NCBI GenBank assembly: GCA_008011715.2
Contig: CP136508.1
Span: 4,588,001-4,652,000, forward strand
DNA from: [Empedobacter] haloabium
GTDB lineage: Bacteria; Pseudomonadota; Gammaproteobacteria; Burkholderiales; Burkholderiaceae_D
Direction of reading: 5' to 3'
Length of the DNA: 64,000 nucleotides
Part shown: one piece after another, positions 45,676 to 54,181 of the stretch
Layout of the letters: each line of letters opens with the position of its first letter
Position numbering within the stretch: the stretch's first letter is position 1
Program-made: the position numbers and the translations under genes
Notes under the pieces: generated by a model
Seen by the model: only the letters and a program-made list of their open reading frames with translations
Told to the model about the DNA's origin: nothing
The model's database searches: none

Positions 45676-46572
45676 TTGACCTCACTACCCTTATCGACGT
45701 CGCCACTGACTCCGCTGATGCTACTGGACTCCATCCGCACCCAGCTCGACTCGCTGTCCAAATCGGAACGCAAGGTCGCGCTGGCCGTGCTCGACAACCC
45801 ATCGCGCACGGTGAGCTCGAACATCACGGCGCTGGCCAAGAGCGCCCAGGTGTCCGAGCCGACCGTGGTGCGCTTCTGCCGCACCCTGGGCTACGACGGC
45901 TGGCACGAGTTCAAGCTGAAGCTGGCGCAGGGCCTGGCCCTGGCGCTGCCCGGCCTGAACGAGGCGCCGTCGCAGGACGACCTGGCCTCGGACCTGGTCA
46001 ACAAGATCTGCAGCCGCTCGATCAACACACTGCTGGACCTGCGCAACAACCTGCACCACGAACCAGTGCAGGCGGCGCTCGACATCCTGTCGCGCGCCAA
46101 GAAGATCGAGTTCTACGGCCAGGGCACGTCCGGCATCGTGGCGGCGGACGCGCAGCACAAGTTCTTCCGCTCCGGCGTGCCGACGGTGGCCTATTCCGAC
46201 CCGGCCATCCACAGCATCGCCGCGGCGCTCTTGAAGAAGGGTGACTGCGTGGTGGCGATCTCCCAGCGCGGCAACAGCCCGGCACTGGTGCGCTCGGTGC
46301 ACCTGGCCAGGGACGGCGGCGCGGACGTGATCGTGCTGGCCCCTTCCGGCACGCCGCTGGCCGACCTGGCGACGGTATTGATCCCGATCGACCTGATCTT
46401 CAATACCGACCCATACACGCCGATCTCGGCGCGCCTGGCCTACCTGGTCGTCATCGACGTGCTGGCCGTCGGCCTGGCGCTGCAGCGGGGACCGGAATTC
46501 CGCCGCCAGATGCAGAACGCGCAGAAGGCATTGCAGGAATTCGAGGTGCAGTTCGATTCCTTCATCGGCTAA
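45676..46572 (+). CDS. hexR: HexR-type RpiR-family regulator
   Basis: Repressor with an N-terminal RpiR helix-turn-helix (SKSERKVALAVLDNP, SNITALAKSAQVSEPTVVRFCRTLGY) and a C-terminal SIS sugar-phosphate domain (KIEFYGQGTSGIVAADAQHKFF, VAISQRGNSPALVR). HexR proteins release DNA when KDPG binds. Two starts are possible: TTG at 45676 with GGAGGA ten nt upstream, giving 298 residues, or ATG at 45718 with no ribosome-binding site, giving 284. I prefer TTG for its site. Position behind zwf and the motifs before edd, pgi and zwf support HexR rather than another RpiR-family member. Confidence 0.9.
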   Translation: MTSLPLSTSPLTPLMLLDSIRTQLDSLSKSERKVALAVLDNPSRTVSSNITALAKSAQVSEPTVVRFCRTLGYDGWHEFKLKLAQGLALALPGLNEAPSQDDLASDLVNKICSRSINTLLDLRNNLHHEPVQAALDILSRAKKIEFYGQGTSGIVAADAQHKFFRSGVPTVAYSDPAIHSIAAALLKKGDCVVAISQRGNSPALVRSVHLARDGGADVIVLAPSGTPLADLATVLIPIDLIFNTDPYTPISARLAYLVVIDVLAVGLALQRGPEFRRQMQNAQKALQEFEVQFDSFIG

Positions 46573-46574
46573 GC

Positions 46575-47273
46575 GTGCAAACGAAGACCATCGGCCTCTT
46601 GGGCGGCATTGGCTGGGCCTCCACCGCCGAGTACTACCGCATCATCAATGAATTGATCGTGGCGTGCGAGGGCGACGGGCACAGCGCCCGCATCGTCCTG
46701 CACAGCATGGACCAGCACGATTTCACATCGCGCGCCGGCGACCCGCAGGCCATCGTGCCCTTCCTGGCCGCCCAGGTCGCGCGGCTGAAGGAGGGCGGCG
46801 CCGACTTCTTTCTGTTCTGTGCCAATGGCGCGCACCGCTTCGTGCCCGCGTTGCTGCCGCTGATCGACCTGCCTTTTCTGAGCATCGTCGATGCGACGGC
46901 GGCGCGGGTGCAGGCGTCGGGCCTGCGCAAGGTCGGGTTGTTGGGTGTAAGGCAGACGATGGCGGGCAGCTTCTATCACGAGCGGCTCGCCGCGCTCGGC
47001 ATCGAAACGCTCACCCCGTCGGCGGCCGAGCAGGACGAGGTGCACGACATCATTTACCGCGAGCTGGTGCACAACCGGATCACCGACGCGAGCCGCCGCC
47101 GTTTCGTCGACATCATCGGCCGGCTGGCGCGCGAGGGCGCCGGGGGATGCATCCTGGGCTGCACCGAGATCCCGCTGCTGGTCGGCCAGGCCGACGTGGC
47201 CATCCCGGTCTTCGATACCACGCGCATCCATTGCGAGGCGGCAGTGGCGCTGGCGCTGGATAAACACCGGTGA
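46575..47273 (+). CDS. Aspartate/glutamate racemase-family protein
   Basis: PLP-independent racemase-type protein of 232 residues. The two catalytic cysteines are Cys82 in FLFCANGAHR and a second in ILGCTEIPLLV. The first motif differs from the usual C-x-N-T (here C-A-N-G), a variant that may alter substrate choice. It starts with GTG 2 bp after the hexR stop, so it is the last gene of zwf-hexR. Its stop codon lies inside the palindrome at 47269-47321. The substrate is unknown; aspartate is the family default. Confidence 0.85.
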   Translation: MQTKTIGLLGGIGWASTAEYYRIINELIVACEGDGHSARIVLHSMDQHDFTSRAGDPQAIVPFLAAQVARLKEGGADFFLFCANGAHRFVPALLPLIDLPFLSIVDATAARVQASGLRKVGLLGVRQTMAGSFYHERLAALGIETLTPSAAEQDEVHDIIYRELVHNRITDASRRRFVDIIGRLAREGAGGCILGCTEIPLLVGQADVAIPVFDTTRIHCEAAVALALDKHR

Positions 47274-47321
47274 CAGGCACCTTTCTGCGGCCCGGAGAGC
47301 CGCGGAAAGGTACCTGTCACC
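47269..47321. repeat. Imperfect palindrome (GGTGACAGGCACC type) carrying a stop codon
   Basis: Two 23-bp arms (47269-47291 and 47299-47321) differ at two paired positions, both G-U compatible in RNA. The TGA of the racemase gene is part of the left arm. It lies between convergent genes. Confidence 0.82.
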
Positions 47322-47348
47322 ACGGCTTGCCTTTGCGTTTCCAGCCGC

Positions 47349-48428
47349 TCAGAACACCCACAGCTTCTCGGCCGGCATCTGCAGCCAGTAGGTGCCCTCC
47401 GCCAGCCGCGCGCGCGCATAAGCCCGCACGCTGATGTCGCCCGCCTTGAACAGGCACTCCCAGCGATCGCCCAGGTACATGCAGGTCGCCAGCGGCAGCG
47501 CCAGCGCATTCTCGACAGCGCTGCTGGAGACGCGCACCTCCTCCACCCGCACCATCGGCGTGACCTGCTCACCCGGATTGCCGCGCGCGACGCCGAGCAG
47601 CCGCGTGCCCGCCACGTCGATGACGACGCGCTCCCCGTCGCGCTGCACCAAGGTGCCGGGCAGGCGGTTGTTACTGCCCATGAACTCCGCCGTGAACAGC
47701 GTGTCCGGCGTTTCGTACATCGATTGGGGCGTGCCCTGCTGCTCGATCTTGCCGTTATTGAGCAGCAGGATGCGGTCGGAAATCGCCATCGCCTCGGCCT
47801 GGTCGTGCGTGACCATCAGTGCCGAGAGGCCCAGGCGCACGATCAGCTCGCGCAGGAAGGCGCGCGCTTCCTCGCGCAGCTTGGCGTCCAGGTTGGACAG
47901 CGGCTCGTCCAGCAGGATCACCGGCGGGTTGTACACCAGCGCACGCGCGATCGCCACGCGCTGCTGCTGGCCGCCGGAGAGCTGGTGCGGGAAGCGTTCG
48001 GCCAGGTGGCCCAGGCCCAGCTGGGCCAGCACTTCCATGACGCGAGTCCTGATCTCCGGCTTGGCCATGCGGCGCAGTGCCAGGCCGTAGCCGACGTTGT
48101 CGAACACGGTCTTGTGCGGCCACAGCGCATACGACTGGAATACCAGGCCCAGGTTGCGCTCCTCGGCGGGCATCTCGAAGCCCTTGGCGCCGTCGAACAC
48201 GCGACGCGTGCCGATGTCGATGCTGCCCTGGCGCGGGCTTTCCAGCCCCGCCACCGCGCGCAGCAGCGTGGTCTTGCCGCTGCCCGAAGGCCCCAGCAAG
48301 GCCACTACTTCGCCTTTTTGCAGGTGCATCGAGACGCCCTTCAGGATCGGGTTGGCGTGGGCGCCGCTGCCATAGTCCAGGTGCAGTTCGTCGACGGTCA
48401 GTTCGTTCATGTTCAGGTCCCGTTTCAT
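47349..48428 (-). CDS. ABC transporter ATP-binding protein (FbpC/PotA type)
   Basis: ATPase of 359 residues powering the importer encoded upstream. Walker A GPSGSGKTTLLRAV, Q loop FQSYALWPH, signature LSGGQQQRVAIARAL, Walker B VILLDEPLSNLDAKLR and the H loop MVTHDQAEAMA. The C-terminal 110 residues form a TOBE-like domain (FMGSNNRLPGTLVQRDG). AAGGAG stands 6 nt before the ATG at 48428, which decides this start over an ATG six codons inside. The family serves ferric iron, spermidine, thiamine, phosphonate and carboxylate uptake. Confidence 0.95.
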   Translation of the reverse strand: MKRDLNMNELTVDELHLDYGSGAHANPILKGVSMHLQKGEVVALLGPSGSGKTTLLRAVAGLESPRQGSIDIGTRRVFDGAKGFEMPAEERNLGLVFQSYALWPHKTVFDNVGYGLALRRMAKPEIRTRVMEVLAQLGLGHLAERFPHQLSGGQQQRVAIARALVYNPPVILLDEPLSNLDAKLREEARAFLRELIVRLGLSALMVTHDQAEAMAISDRILLLNNGKIEQQGTPQSMYETPDTLFTAEFMGSNNRLPGTLVQRDGERVVIDVAGTRLLGVARGNPGEQVTPMVRVEEVRVSSSAVENALALPLATCMYLGDRWECLFKAGDISVRAYARARLAEGTYWLQMPAEKLWVF

Positions 48429-48438
48429 GTGATGCTCC

Positions 48439-50256
48439 TTAGTCGTGCAGCTTGACGCCGAAGCGCAGCGCGATGCCGAGGCCGATGGCCACCAGCGTGA
48501 TGTTGATGAAGGACAGCGCGGCCACCAGCTCGGTCGAACCGCCCGCCCACAGCGAGACCAGCATGGCGCCGATCACCTCGGTGCCGGGCGACAGGAGGTA
48601 GACGCCGGTGGAATACTCGCGCTCGAAGATCAGGAAGATCATCAGCCAGCTGCCCAGCAGGCCATAGCGCACCAGCGGCAGCGTGACGTCGCGCACCACC
48701 TGGCCACGGCGGGCGCCGACGGCGCGCGCCGCTTCTTCCAGCTCCGGCCCCACCTGCAGCAGCGCGGTGGAGATCAGGCGCATGCCGTAGGCCATCCACA
48801 CCACCGAATAGGCCAGCCAGACGGCGAAGATGGTGGTGCGCAGCTCGCGCAGCACGGGAATCGCGTGCGCCGACAGCCAGGCCGCGACGGCGTTGTCGCT
48901 GCGCGCCAGCAGGCCGTCCAGCCAGCTCGGCACGAACAGGAACACCCACAGGAAGGCCAGGCCAGCCAGCAGGCCGGGGATGGCGCGCGGCACCAGCACG
49001 CTGTAGTCGAGGAAGCGGGCCACGCCGTCATGGCGGCGGTGCATCGCCAGCGCGATGAAGCTGTAGCACACCATCGCCAGGCCGCCGCCGACCACGCCGA
49101 TCAGCACCGTGTTGACGATGGCGCGCATCAGGGCCGGCTGCTCGAAGATGTCGCGGAAGTGCTGCAAGGTCAGCACGTTGGCCAGGCTGACGCCCTCGCC
49201 CCAGTACTCGACGAAGGAACGCAGCGCGATGCCGGTCAGCGGCATGACGATCGTCAGCAACAGCCAGGCGCCCAGCAGCGCGAAGGCCAGCCACTTCCAG
49301 CGCCCCAGCGGCAGCGCCTTGCAGCGCGCGCCCTTGCCCTTGATCGACACGTATTTGTTCGCGCTGCGCAGCAGCCAGCGCTGCAGCATCACCAGCGGCA
49401 TCGTCACCATCACCAGGCAGACCGCGACAGCGGCCATCAAATGGTAGGACGGCGTACCCAGCTTGTTGGTCAGTTTATAGAGGTAGGTCGGCAGCACCAG
49501 GTGCCCTTCCGGGTCACCCAGCACGAGAACCAGGCCGAACACCTCGAAGCCGAGGAAGAACACCAGCACGCCCGCATACGCCAGCGCCGGCATGATCATC
49601 GGCAGCGACACCGTCAGCATCACCCGCAGCGGCGAGGCGCCGGCCACGCGGGCCGCTTCCTCCACGTCCGAACCGAGGCTGCGCAGCGCCGACGAGGCAT
49701 ACAGGTAGACGTGCGGCACGTGCGTCAGCCCGGCGATGACGACGATGCTGGTGAACGAATACACGTTCCAGGGAATGAAGCCGACCAGGTCCTTGACCCA
49801 GGTCGAGTAGAAGCCGACGGGCCCCATCGCCACGACATAGCCGAAGCCCATCACCATCGGCGAGACGAAGATCGGCACCAACAGCAGCGGCGCGATCCAG
49901 CTGCGCCCCGGCAGGTCGGTACGCACCATCAGGAACGCCAGCATGCCGCCCAGCGGCACGGCGATGGCCGCCAGCCCGGCGGCCAGCATCAGGCCGTTCT
50001 TGAAGGCCATGCCGAAATCCGGATCGTCGACGATGAAGCGGTAGGCGTCGAGGCCGAGGGCCGCGTCGGGCATGAAAAACGGCGCCGACAGGAAGCTCTG
50101 GTAGAAGATCAGGCACAGGGGCAGGAAGATCGCCAGTGCCGTCAGCACGACGACGAGGCCGCGCGGCCAATTCAGGCGCGGGCCGCGCCGGGCCGCTAGG
50201 GCCGGAACGGTGGCGCCGTTGGTACCGATTGCGCCGGTGAGGGTGGCATTGTGCAT
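48439..50256 (-). CDS. Fused ABC transporter permease (two permease units, about 12 TM)
   Basis: Permease of 605 residues built from two BPD-type units in tandem, as in FbpB/AfuB and some 2-aminoethylphosphonate transporters. Each half carries the EAA-loop motif: EEAARVAGASPLRVMLTVSLPMIMPA in the first and EEAARAVGARRGQVVRDVTLPLVRYG in the second (shortened: EEAARVAGASP and EEAARAVGARR). Hydrophobic helices cover most of the rest. It is 10 bp from the ATPase gene and 10 bp from the binding-protein gene, forming one operon. Confidence 0.94.
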   Translation of the reverse strand: MHNATLTGAIGTNGATVPALAARRGPRLNWPRGLVVVLTALAIFLPLCLIFYQSFLSAPFFMPDAALGLDAYRFIVDDPDFGMAFKNGLMLAAGLAAIAVPLGGMLAFLMVRTDLPGRSWIAPLLLVPIFVSPMVMGFGYVVAMGPVGFYSTWVKDLVGFIPWNVYSFTSIVVIAGLTHVPHVYLYASSALRSLGSDVEEAARVAGASPLRVMLTVSLPMIMPALAYAGVLVFFLGFEVFGLVLVLGDPEGHLVLPTYLYKLTNKLGTPSYHLMAAVAVCLVMVTMPLVMLQRWLLRSANKYVSIKGKGARCKALPLGRWKWLAFALLGAWLLLTIVMPLTGIALRSFVEYWGEGVSLANVLTLQHFRDIFEQPALMRAIVNTVLIGVVGGGLAMVCYSFIALAMHRRHDGVARFLDYSVLVPRAIPGLLAGLAFLWVFLFVPSWLDGLLARSDNAVAAWLSAHAIPVLRELRTTIFAVWLAYSVVWMAYGMRLISTALLQVGPELEEAARAVGARRGQVVRDVTLPLVRYGLLGSWLMIFLIFEREYSTGVYLLSPGTEVIGAMLVSLWAGGSTELVAALSFINITLVAIGLGIALRFGVKLHD

Positions 50257-50266
50257 GTTGTGCCCC

Positions 50267-51352
50267 TTACTTCTTGCCCGCGGTCTCTTTCCAGCCCTTC
50301 AGGAACGCCATCCGCTTGGCCGGCGCCAGGTAGTCCAGCACACTGGGGTTGACGGGAATCGGCTTGACGTTGGCCTGGCCGATCGCCTTGACCAGGTCCG
50401 CGCTGGTGGTTTCCCCGGTCACGTCGGCGCGGATCGCGTACAGCTTCGACTCGTTGGCGATGATGGTCTGGCCGCGCTTGGACAGCATGTAGTCCAGCCA
50501 CAGCTTGGCGGCGTTGACGTTCCTGGCCGCCTTGTTGATGAACACGACGCGCGACATGATCTGCGTGTAGTCCTTCGGCAGCACCACGCCGATGGACGGA
50601 TCGGTCTTGGCGCGCACCAGCGCATACGAGCCCAGCACGTTGTAGCCGATCAGGTTCTCGCCCGACGAGATGCGTTCCATCATCGTGCCGGTGGACGATT
50701 GCACCCGCACCTTGGCCACGCCGAAGGCCTTCTGCAGCTCGGCGAATTTCGGGTAGGCGGCCGCATCGCGCGTCATGAACATGAAGCCCACGCCGGATTT
50801 CTCGATGTCGTAGGTCGTCACCTTGTCGCGGAACTTCGGCTGCTGGATCAGGCGCACGAAGTCGTCATGCGTCTGCGGCACCTCGCCCGCGGCCAGCAGG
50901 CGCTTGTTGTAGACGATGGCGGCCGGCTCGAAGGTGGTGCCGTAGGCCTTGTGTTCCCAGATCGCCCACGCCGGCAACTGCGCCGCCTCGACCGACTTGT
51001 ACTGCAGCGCGCTGCCCTCGGCGGCCAGTTTCAGTTGCAGGTCCATCGACGAGGACCACATCACGTCGGCCGTGTTGCCGCCGGCAGCGCGCTCGGAGAT
51101 GAAGCGGTTGTACACCTCGGTCGAGTTCATGTCGTTGTATTCGACCGTGATGCCGGGGTACAGCGCCGAGAAATCGCGGATCAGCGGCTGGGTGGCCTTG
51201 CTGTCGGTGGCACCGTACACCACCAGCTTGCCCTCCTTCTTCGCCGCGTCGACCAGCTTCTGGTAGTCGGCCGGATAGCCTTGCGGTACCTGGGCCAGTG
51301 CGCTGCCGGCCGCCAGGGCCAGCAGGATCGCCGTCGTCAGTTTCTTGATCAT
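50267..51352 (-). CDS. Periplasmic substrate-binding protein of the ABC importer
   Basis: Binding protein of 361 residues with signal peptide MIKKLTTAILLALAAGSALAQ. The mature start (LVDAAKKEGKLVVYGATDSKATQPLIRDFSALYPGITVEY, in part KEGKLVVYGATD) is typical of the iron/2-aminoethylphosphonate cluster (SBP_bac_6/11). DVMWSSSMDLQ and GENLIGYNVLGSY line the cleft. Two Tyr that bind Fe(3+) in FbpA-type proteins are not evident as an adjacent YY pair, so the ligand may not be iron. Start ATG chosen at the signal peptide. Confidence 0.92.
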   Translation of the reverse strand: MIKKLTTAILLALAAGSALAQVPQGYPADYQKLVDAAKKEGKLVVYGATDSKATQPLIRDFSALYPGITVEYNDMNSTEVYNRFISERAAGGNTADVMWSSSMDLQLKLAAEGSALQYKSVEAAQLPAWAIWEHKAYGTTFEPAAIVYNKRLLAAGEVPQTHDDFVRLIQQPKFRDKVTTYDIEKSGVGFMFMTRDAAAYPKFAELQKAFGVAKVRVQSSTGTMMERISSGENLIGYNVLGSYALVRAKTDPSIGVVLPKDYTQIMSRVVFINKAARNVNAAKLWLDYMLSKRGQTIIANESKLYAIRADVTGETTSADLVKAIGQANVKPIPVNPSVLDYLAPAKRMAFLKGWKETAGKK

Positions 51353-51377
51353 GTTCGTCTCCGTCTGTTGTGAGGGT

Positions 51378-52325
51378 TCAGCGCACCAGGCCAAGCTGGC
51401 TGGCGCGTTTGCCGTAGTCATCCACGGCTTTTTGTACGTAATCGGTCAGCGCCGGCCCGGTCAGGGTCAGCGGGTACAGCCCGGCGGCCGTGCGCAGCCG
51501 GGCAAATCCGGGGGTGGCCGCCATGCGCTCGAACGTGCGCACCCAGCGCTGGTAATCAGCATCGGACGTCTGCGGTCCCATCCACACGCCGCGGATGGTC
51601 GGCCAGACCACGTCGTAGCCCTGCTCGCGCGCGGTCGGCACCAATGCCAGTTCGCCCGGCAGGCGCTGCTCGGACAGCACCGCCAGCACGCGCACCTTGC
51701 CGTTGGCCGCCATCAGGTGCGCTTCGGATGCGTCGCCCGAGACCACCTGCACGTAGTTGGCCTGCATCGCGGTGAAGGCCTCGCCGCCGCCCTCCAGCGC
51801 GACGAAGCGCAGCACTTTCGGATCGATACCGGCCTTGCGCACCAGCAGGGCCATCTTCAGCCAGTCCTGGCTGCCGATGGTGCCGGACACGCCGATCAGC
51901 ACCTTGGCCGGGTCGCGCTTGAGCGCTGCGACCAGGTCCGCCAGCGTGCGGTAGGGCGAATCGCCGCGCACGGCGATCATGCCGTAATCGGCGCCCAGCG
52001 CGGCGACCCAGCGCACGTCGGCGGGCTTGGCCTTGCCGAACTTGCCCTGTGCAAGGTTGAGCAGGGAGCCGCCGGAGAAAGCCACCAGCGTGTCGCCGTC
52101 GCCGCGCCGGCCCGACACCAGCGAGTGCCAGGCCACGGCGCCAATCCCGCCCGGGGCATAGCTCAGGCGCATCGGGGTTTGCGCCGTATCGGGCAGTTGG
52201 CGCAGGCCGTCGCGCACCAGCTTGCAGGTCAGGTCCATCGCGCCGCCCGGTTTCGACGGCACGATGCATTCGGCGGCGCCGGCGGTGCTGGCGACGCAGA
52301 TTGCGACGAGGAAGGCGGCACGCAT
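51378..52325 (-). CDS. Bug/TctC-type periplasmic solute-binding protein
   Basis: Tripartite tricarboxylate-type binding protein of 315 residues with signal peptide MRAAFLVAICVASTAGA. Family marks: CIVPSKPGGAMDLTCKLV near the N-terminus, LSYAPGGIGAVAWHSLV, and YRTLADLVAALKRDPAKVLIGVSG. No TctA/TctB membrane genes follow; instead an ABC importer does. It starts 1 bp after the porin stop and ends 25 bp before the next binding protein. It may deliver a carboxylate to another carrier or act as a sensor partner of the divergent two-component system, as BctC does in Bordetella. Confidence 0.92.
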   Translation of the reverse strand: MRAAFLVAICVASTAGAAECIVPSKPGGAMDLTCKLVRDGLRQLPDTAQTPMRLSYAPGGIGAVAWHSLVSGRRGDGDTLVAFSGGSLLNLAQGKFGKAKPADVRWVAALGADYGMIAVRGDSPYRTLADLVAALKRDPAKVLIGVSGTIGSQDWLKMALLVRKAGIDPKVLRFVALEGGGEAFTAMQANYVQVVSGDASEAHLMAANGKVRVLAVLSEQRLPGELALVPTAREQGYDVVWPTIRGVWMGPQTSDADYQRWVRTFERMAATPGFARLRTAAGLYPLTLTGPALTDYVQKAVDDYGKRASQLGLVR

Positions 52326-52326
52326 G

Positions 52327-53394
52327 TCAGAAGCGGTGCTGGATGCCGACCATGGCGCCACGCTGGGTGTCGCCGAAGCCGGGATCGTCGCGCGACAGGC
52401 CGACCAGCTGGTCGTGCTTCGCTTTCGCATAGGCGACGGTGGCATACAGGTCGGTGCGCTTGGACAGCGCATGGCGGTAGCGCGCCACGAACATCAGCGG
52501 GTCGGCATCCTTGCCGGCTGCGGTGTTCTTGACGTCCATGTAGTAGACCGCGCCCGTCAGCGTCACGTTCGGCACCGGCTTGTAGGCCACGCCGGTCCAG
52601 TAGGTATTGGCCTTGACGTCGGCCGCGATCGCGCCGGGCTCGAGGCGGTAGTTGCGGCCGGCGGCCCAGAACTTCAGGTCGCCGGCGGCGTAGTAGGCGC
52701 CCAGGTGCGCCACGCGGGCGGCGTCGCGCCGGCCCGTCAGCGCCACCGTGTTGCCGTTGACGCGCTCCCACGTCGCCATCAGGCCCAGGCCATCGCTCTC
52801 GTAGCTGACGGCGGCCGCGTACTTGGCGCTGTCGCCGCCATTGCTCGCCTGCTCGCCCATGCCGTACGACAGGCCATACTTGAAGTCGCCCGTGCTGCCG
52901 GAGTACTTGACCAGGTTGTCGAAGCCGGTCGTCATGCCGTATTTGCTGGGGCCCGTCGCGTTGCCGGTCGTGGCCCATGAGTAGAACGGCGCGAAGCCCA
53001 TCGGGTCGAAGCGGATCACAGTGTCGTACACGCTGGTAAAGGAGCGGCCCAGCACCAGGCGGCCGTACCTGCCATCCAGGCCGACGTTGGCCTGGCGGCG
53101 GAACAGCTGGCCATCGATGCCGCCGGTGTCCATCAGGATGCCGCCTTCCAGCTGATAGACGGCTTTCAAGCCGTCGCCGAGGTCCTCGCTGCCCTTGATG
53201 CCCCAGCGCGAAGTGTTCATGCCGCCGGAGCTGACGCGGGTGACGGCATGGCCGTTGGCGGCCGCGTTGGAGGCATAATCGATGCCCGTATCGAGCAGGC
53301 CGTACAAAGTGACGGCGGACTGGGCGTGGACGCCGGCGGCGGCCAGGCAGGCCACGGCGGCCAGCGCGCCGGTGGCGATGGTGGTTCTTTTCAC
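52327..53394 (-). CDS. Gram-negative trimeric porin
   Basis: Outer-membrane porin of 355 residues. A signal peptide (KRTTIATGALAAVACLAAAGVHA) is followed by SAVTLYGLLDTGIDY, the standard N-terminal strand of betaproteobacterial porins; the C-terminus ends VGIQHRF with terminal Phe, as needed for BAM insertion. The start is GTG at 53394 with AGGAG 8 nt upstream; the upstream ATG has no such site. First gene of the uptake operon, divergent from the TctD-like regulator. Confidence 0.95.
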   Translation of the reverse strand: MKRTTIATGALAAVACLAAAGVHAQSAVTLYGLLDTGIDYASNAAANGHAVTRVSSGGMNTSRWGIKGSEDLGDGLKAVYQLEGGILMDTGGIDGQLFRRQANVGLDGRYGRLVLGRSFTSVYDTVIRFDPMGFAPFYSWATTGNATGPSKYGMTTGFDNLVKYSGSTGDFKYGLSYGMGEQASNGGDSAKYAAAVSYESDGLGLMATWERVNGNTVALTGRRDAARVAHLGAYYAAGDLKFWAAGRNYRLEPGAIAADVKANTYWTGVAYKPVPNVTLTGAVYYMDVKNTAAGKDADPLMFVARYRHALSKRTDLYATVAYAKAKHDQLVGLSRDDPGFGDTQRGAMVGIQHRF

Positions 53395-53409
53395 AGATTG
53401 TCTCCTGGG

Positions 53410-53459
53410 TTTATAGTGATGCTGCCTGCCCTCGTGGCGGGGCATGGTTCCACTATAAA
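53410..53459. promoter_or_regulatory. Symmetric divergent promoter region (porin operon / tctD-like)
   Basis: A perfect inverted repeat, TTTATAGTG at 53410-53418 and CACTATAAA at 53451-53459, places a TATAAA box on each strand facing outward. Just beyond, CTTTCAA occurs twice with 11-bp spacing (53469-53475 and 53480-53486), a helical-turn direct repeat of the type bound by OmpR-family regulators. Confidence 0.55.
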
Positions 53460-53496
53460 TTCGTCAACCTTTCAAAATGCTTTCAAGCTCCGCACG

Positions 53497-54180
53497 ATGC
53501 GCATACTGCTGGTAGAAGACCACACCGAACTGCAACACTGGCTGGCGAAAGCGCTGCGCGACGCACACCTGACGGTGGAGTGCGCGAACAACGGCGCCGA
53601 TGCCGATGCGCTGCTGCACACGCAGGAGTATGCACTGGTCATCCTCGACCTGACCTTGCCGAAGATGGACGGGCTGGAGGTGCTCAAGCGCCTGCGCGCC
53701 CGCGGCGCCAAGACGCCGGTACTGATCCTGACGGCGCGCGGCGGCCTGGAGGACCGCGTGCAGGGCCTGAACCTGGGCGCGGACGACTACCTGGCCAAGC
53801 CGTTCGAGCTGGTCGAACTGGAAGCGCGGGTCAAGGCGCTGCTGCGCCGCGGCCTGGGCAACGAGGCCCTGGTGTACCGCTGCGGCGCGCTGGCGTTCGA
53901 TACCGTCAGCCGCATGTTCACCTACTATGACCAAAGCCTGGCGCTGACGCCGCGCGAGCACGCCGTGCTGGAAGCCTTGATCACGAAGAGCGGCCGCGCG
54001 GTGGCCAAGGAAAAGCTGTTCGACGAGGTGTTCGCGCTGGCGGACGACGCCAACCTCGATGCGATCGAACTGTACATCCATCGCGTGCGCAAGAAGCTGG
54101 AAAGCAGCCAGCCTGGCGCCGCCGCCATCACCACCTTGCGCGGTATCGGCTACGTGCTGCAGCCGCGCGATCCGGCCTGA
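53497..54180 (+). CDS. TctD-like OmpR-family response regulator
   Basis: Response regulator of 227 residues: acidic residues Glu7/Asp8, phosphoacceptor Asp51 (ILDLTLPKMDG), Lys in AKPFELVEL, then a winged helix (LTPREHAVLEAL, NLDAIELYIHRVRKKL, LRGIGYVL). It resembles TctD/BctD, which switch on porin and tricarboxylate-type uptake genes when the substrate is present. The kinase gene begins 1 bp after its stop. The divergent porin operon is the obvious target. Confidence 0.93.
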   Translation: MRILLVEDHTELQHWLAKALRDAHLTVECANNGADADALLHTQEYALVILDLTLPKMDGLEVLKRLRARGAKTPVLILTARGGLEDRVQGLNLGADDYLAKPFELVELEARVKALLRRGLGNEALVYRCGALAFDTVSRMFTYYDQSLALTPREHAVLEALITKSGRAVAKEKLFDEVFALADDANLDAIELYIHRVRKKLESSQPGAAAITTLRGIGYVLQPRDPA

Positions 54181-54181
54181 A

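Noticed and set aside
50267..51352. Assigning the ABC binding protein as a ferric-iron (FbpA) type
   Set aside because: The adjacent Tyr pair that binds Fe(3+) is not evident and no Fur box was recognised; the ligand is left open.
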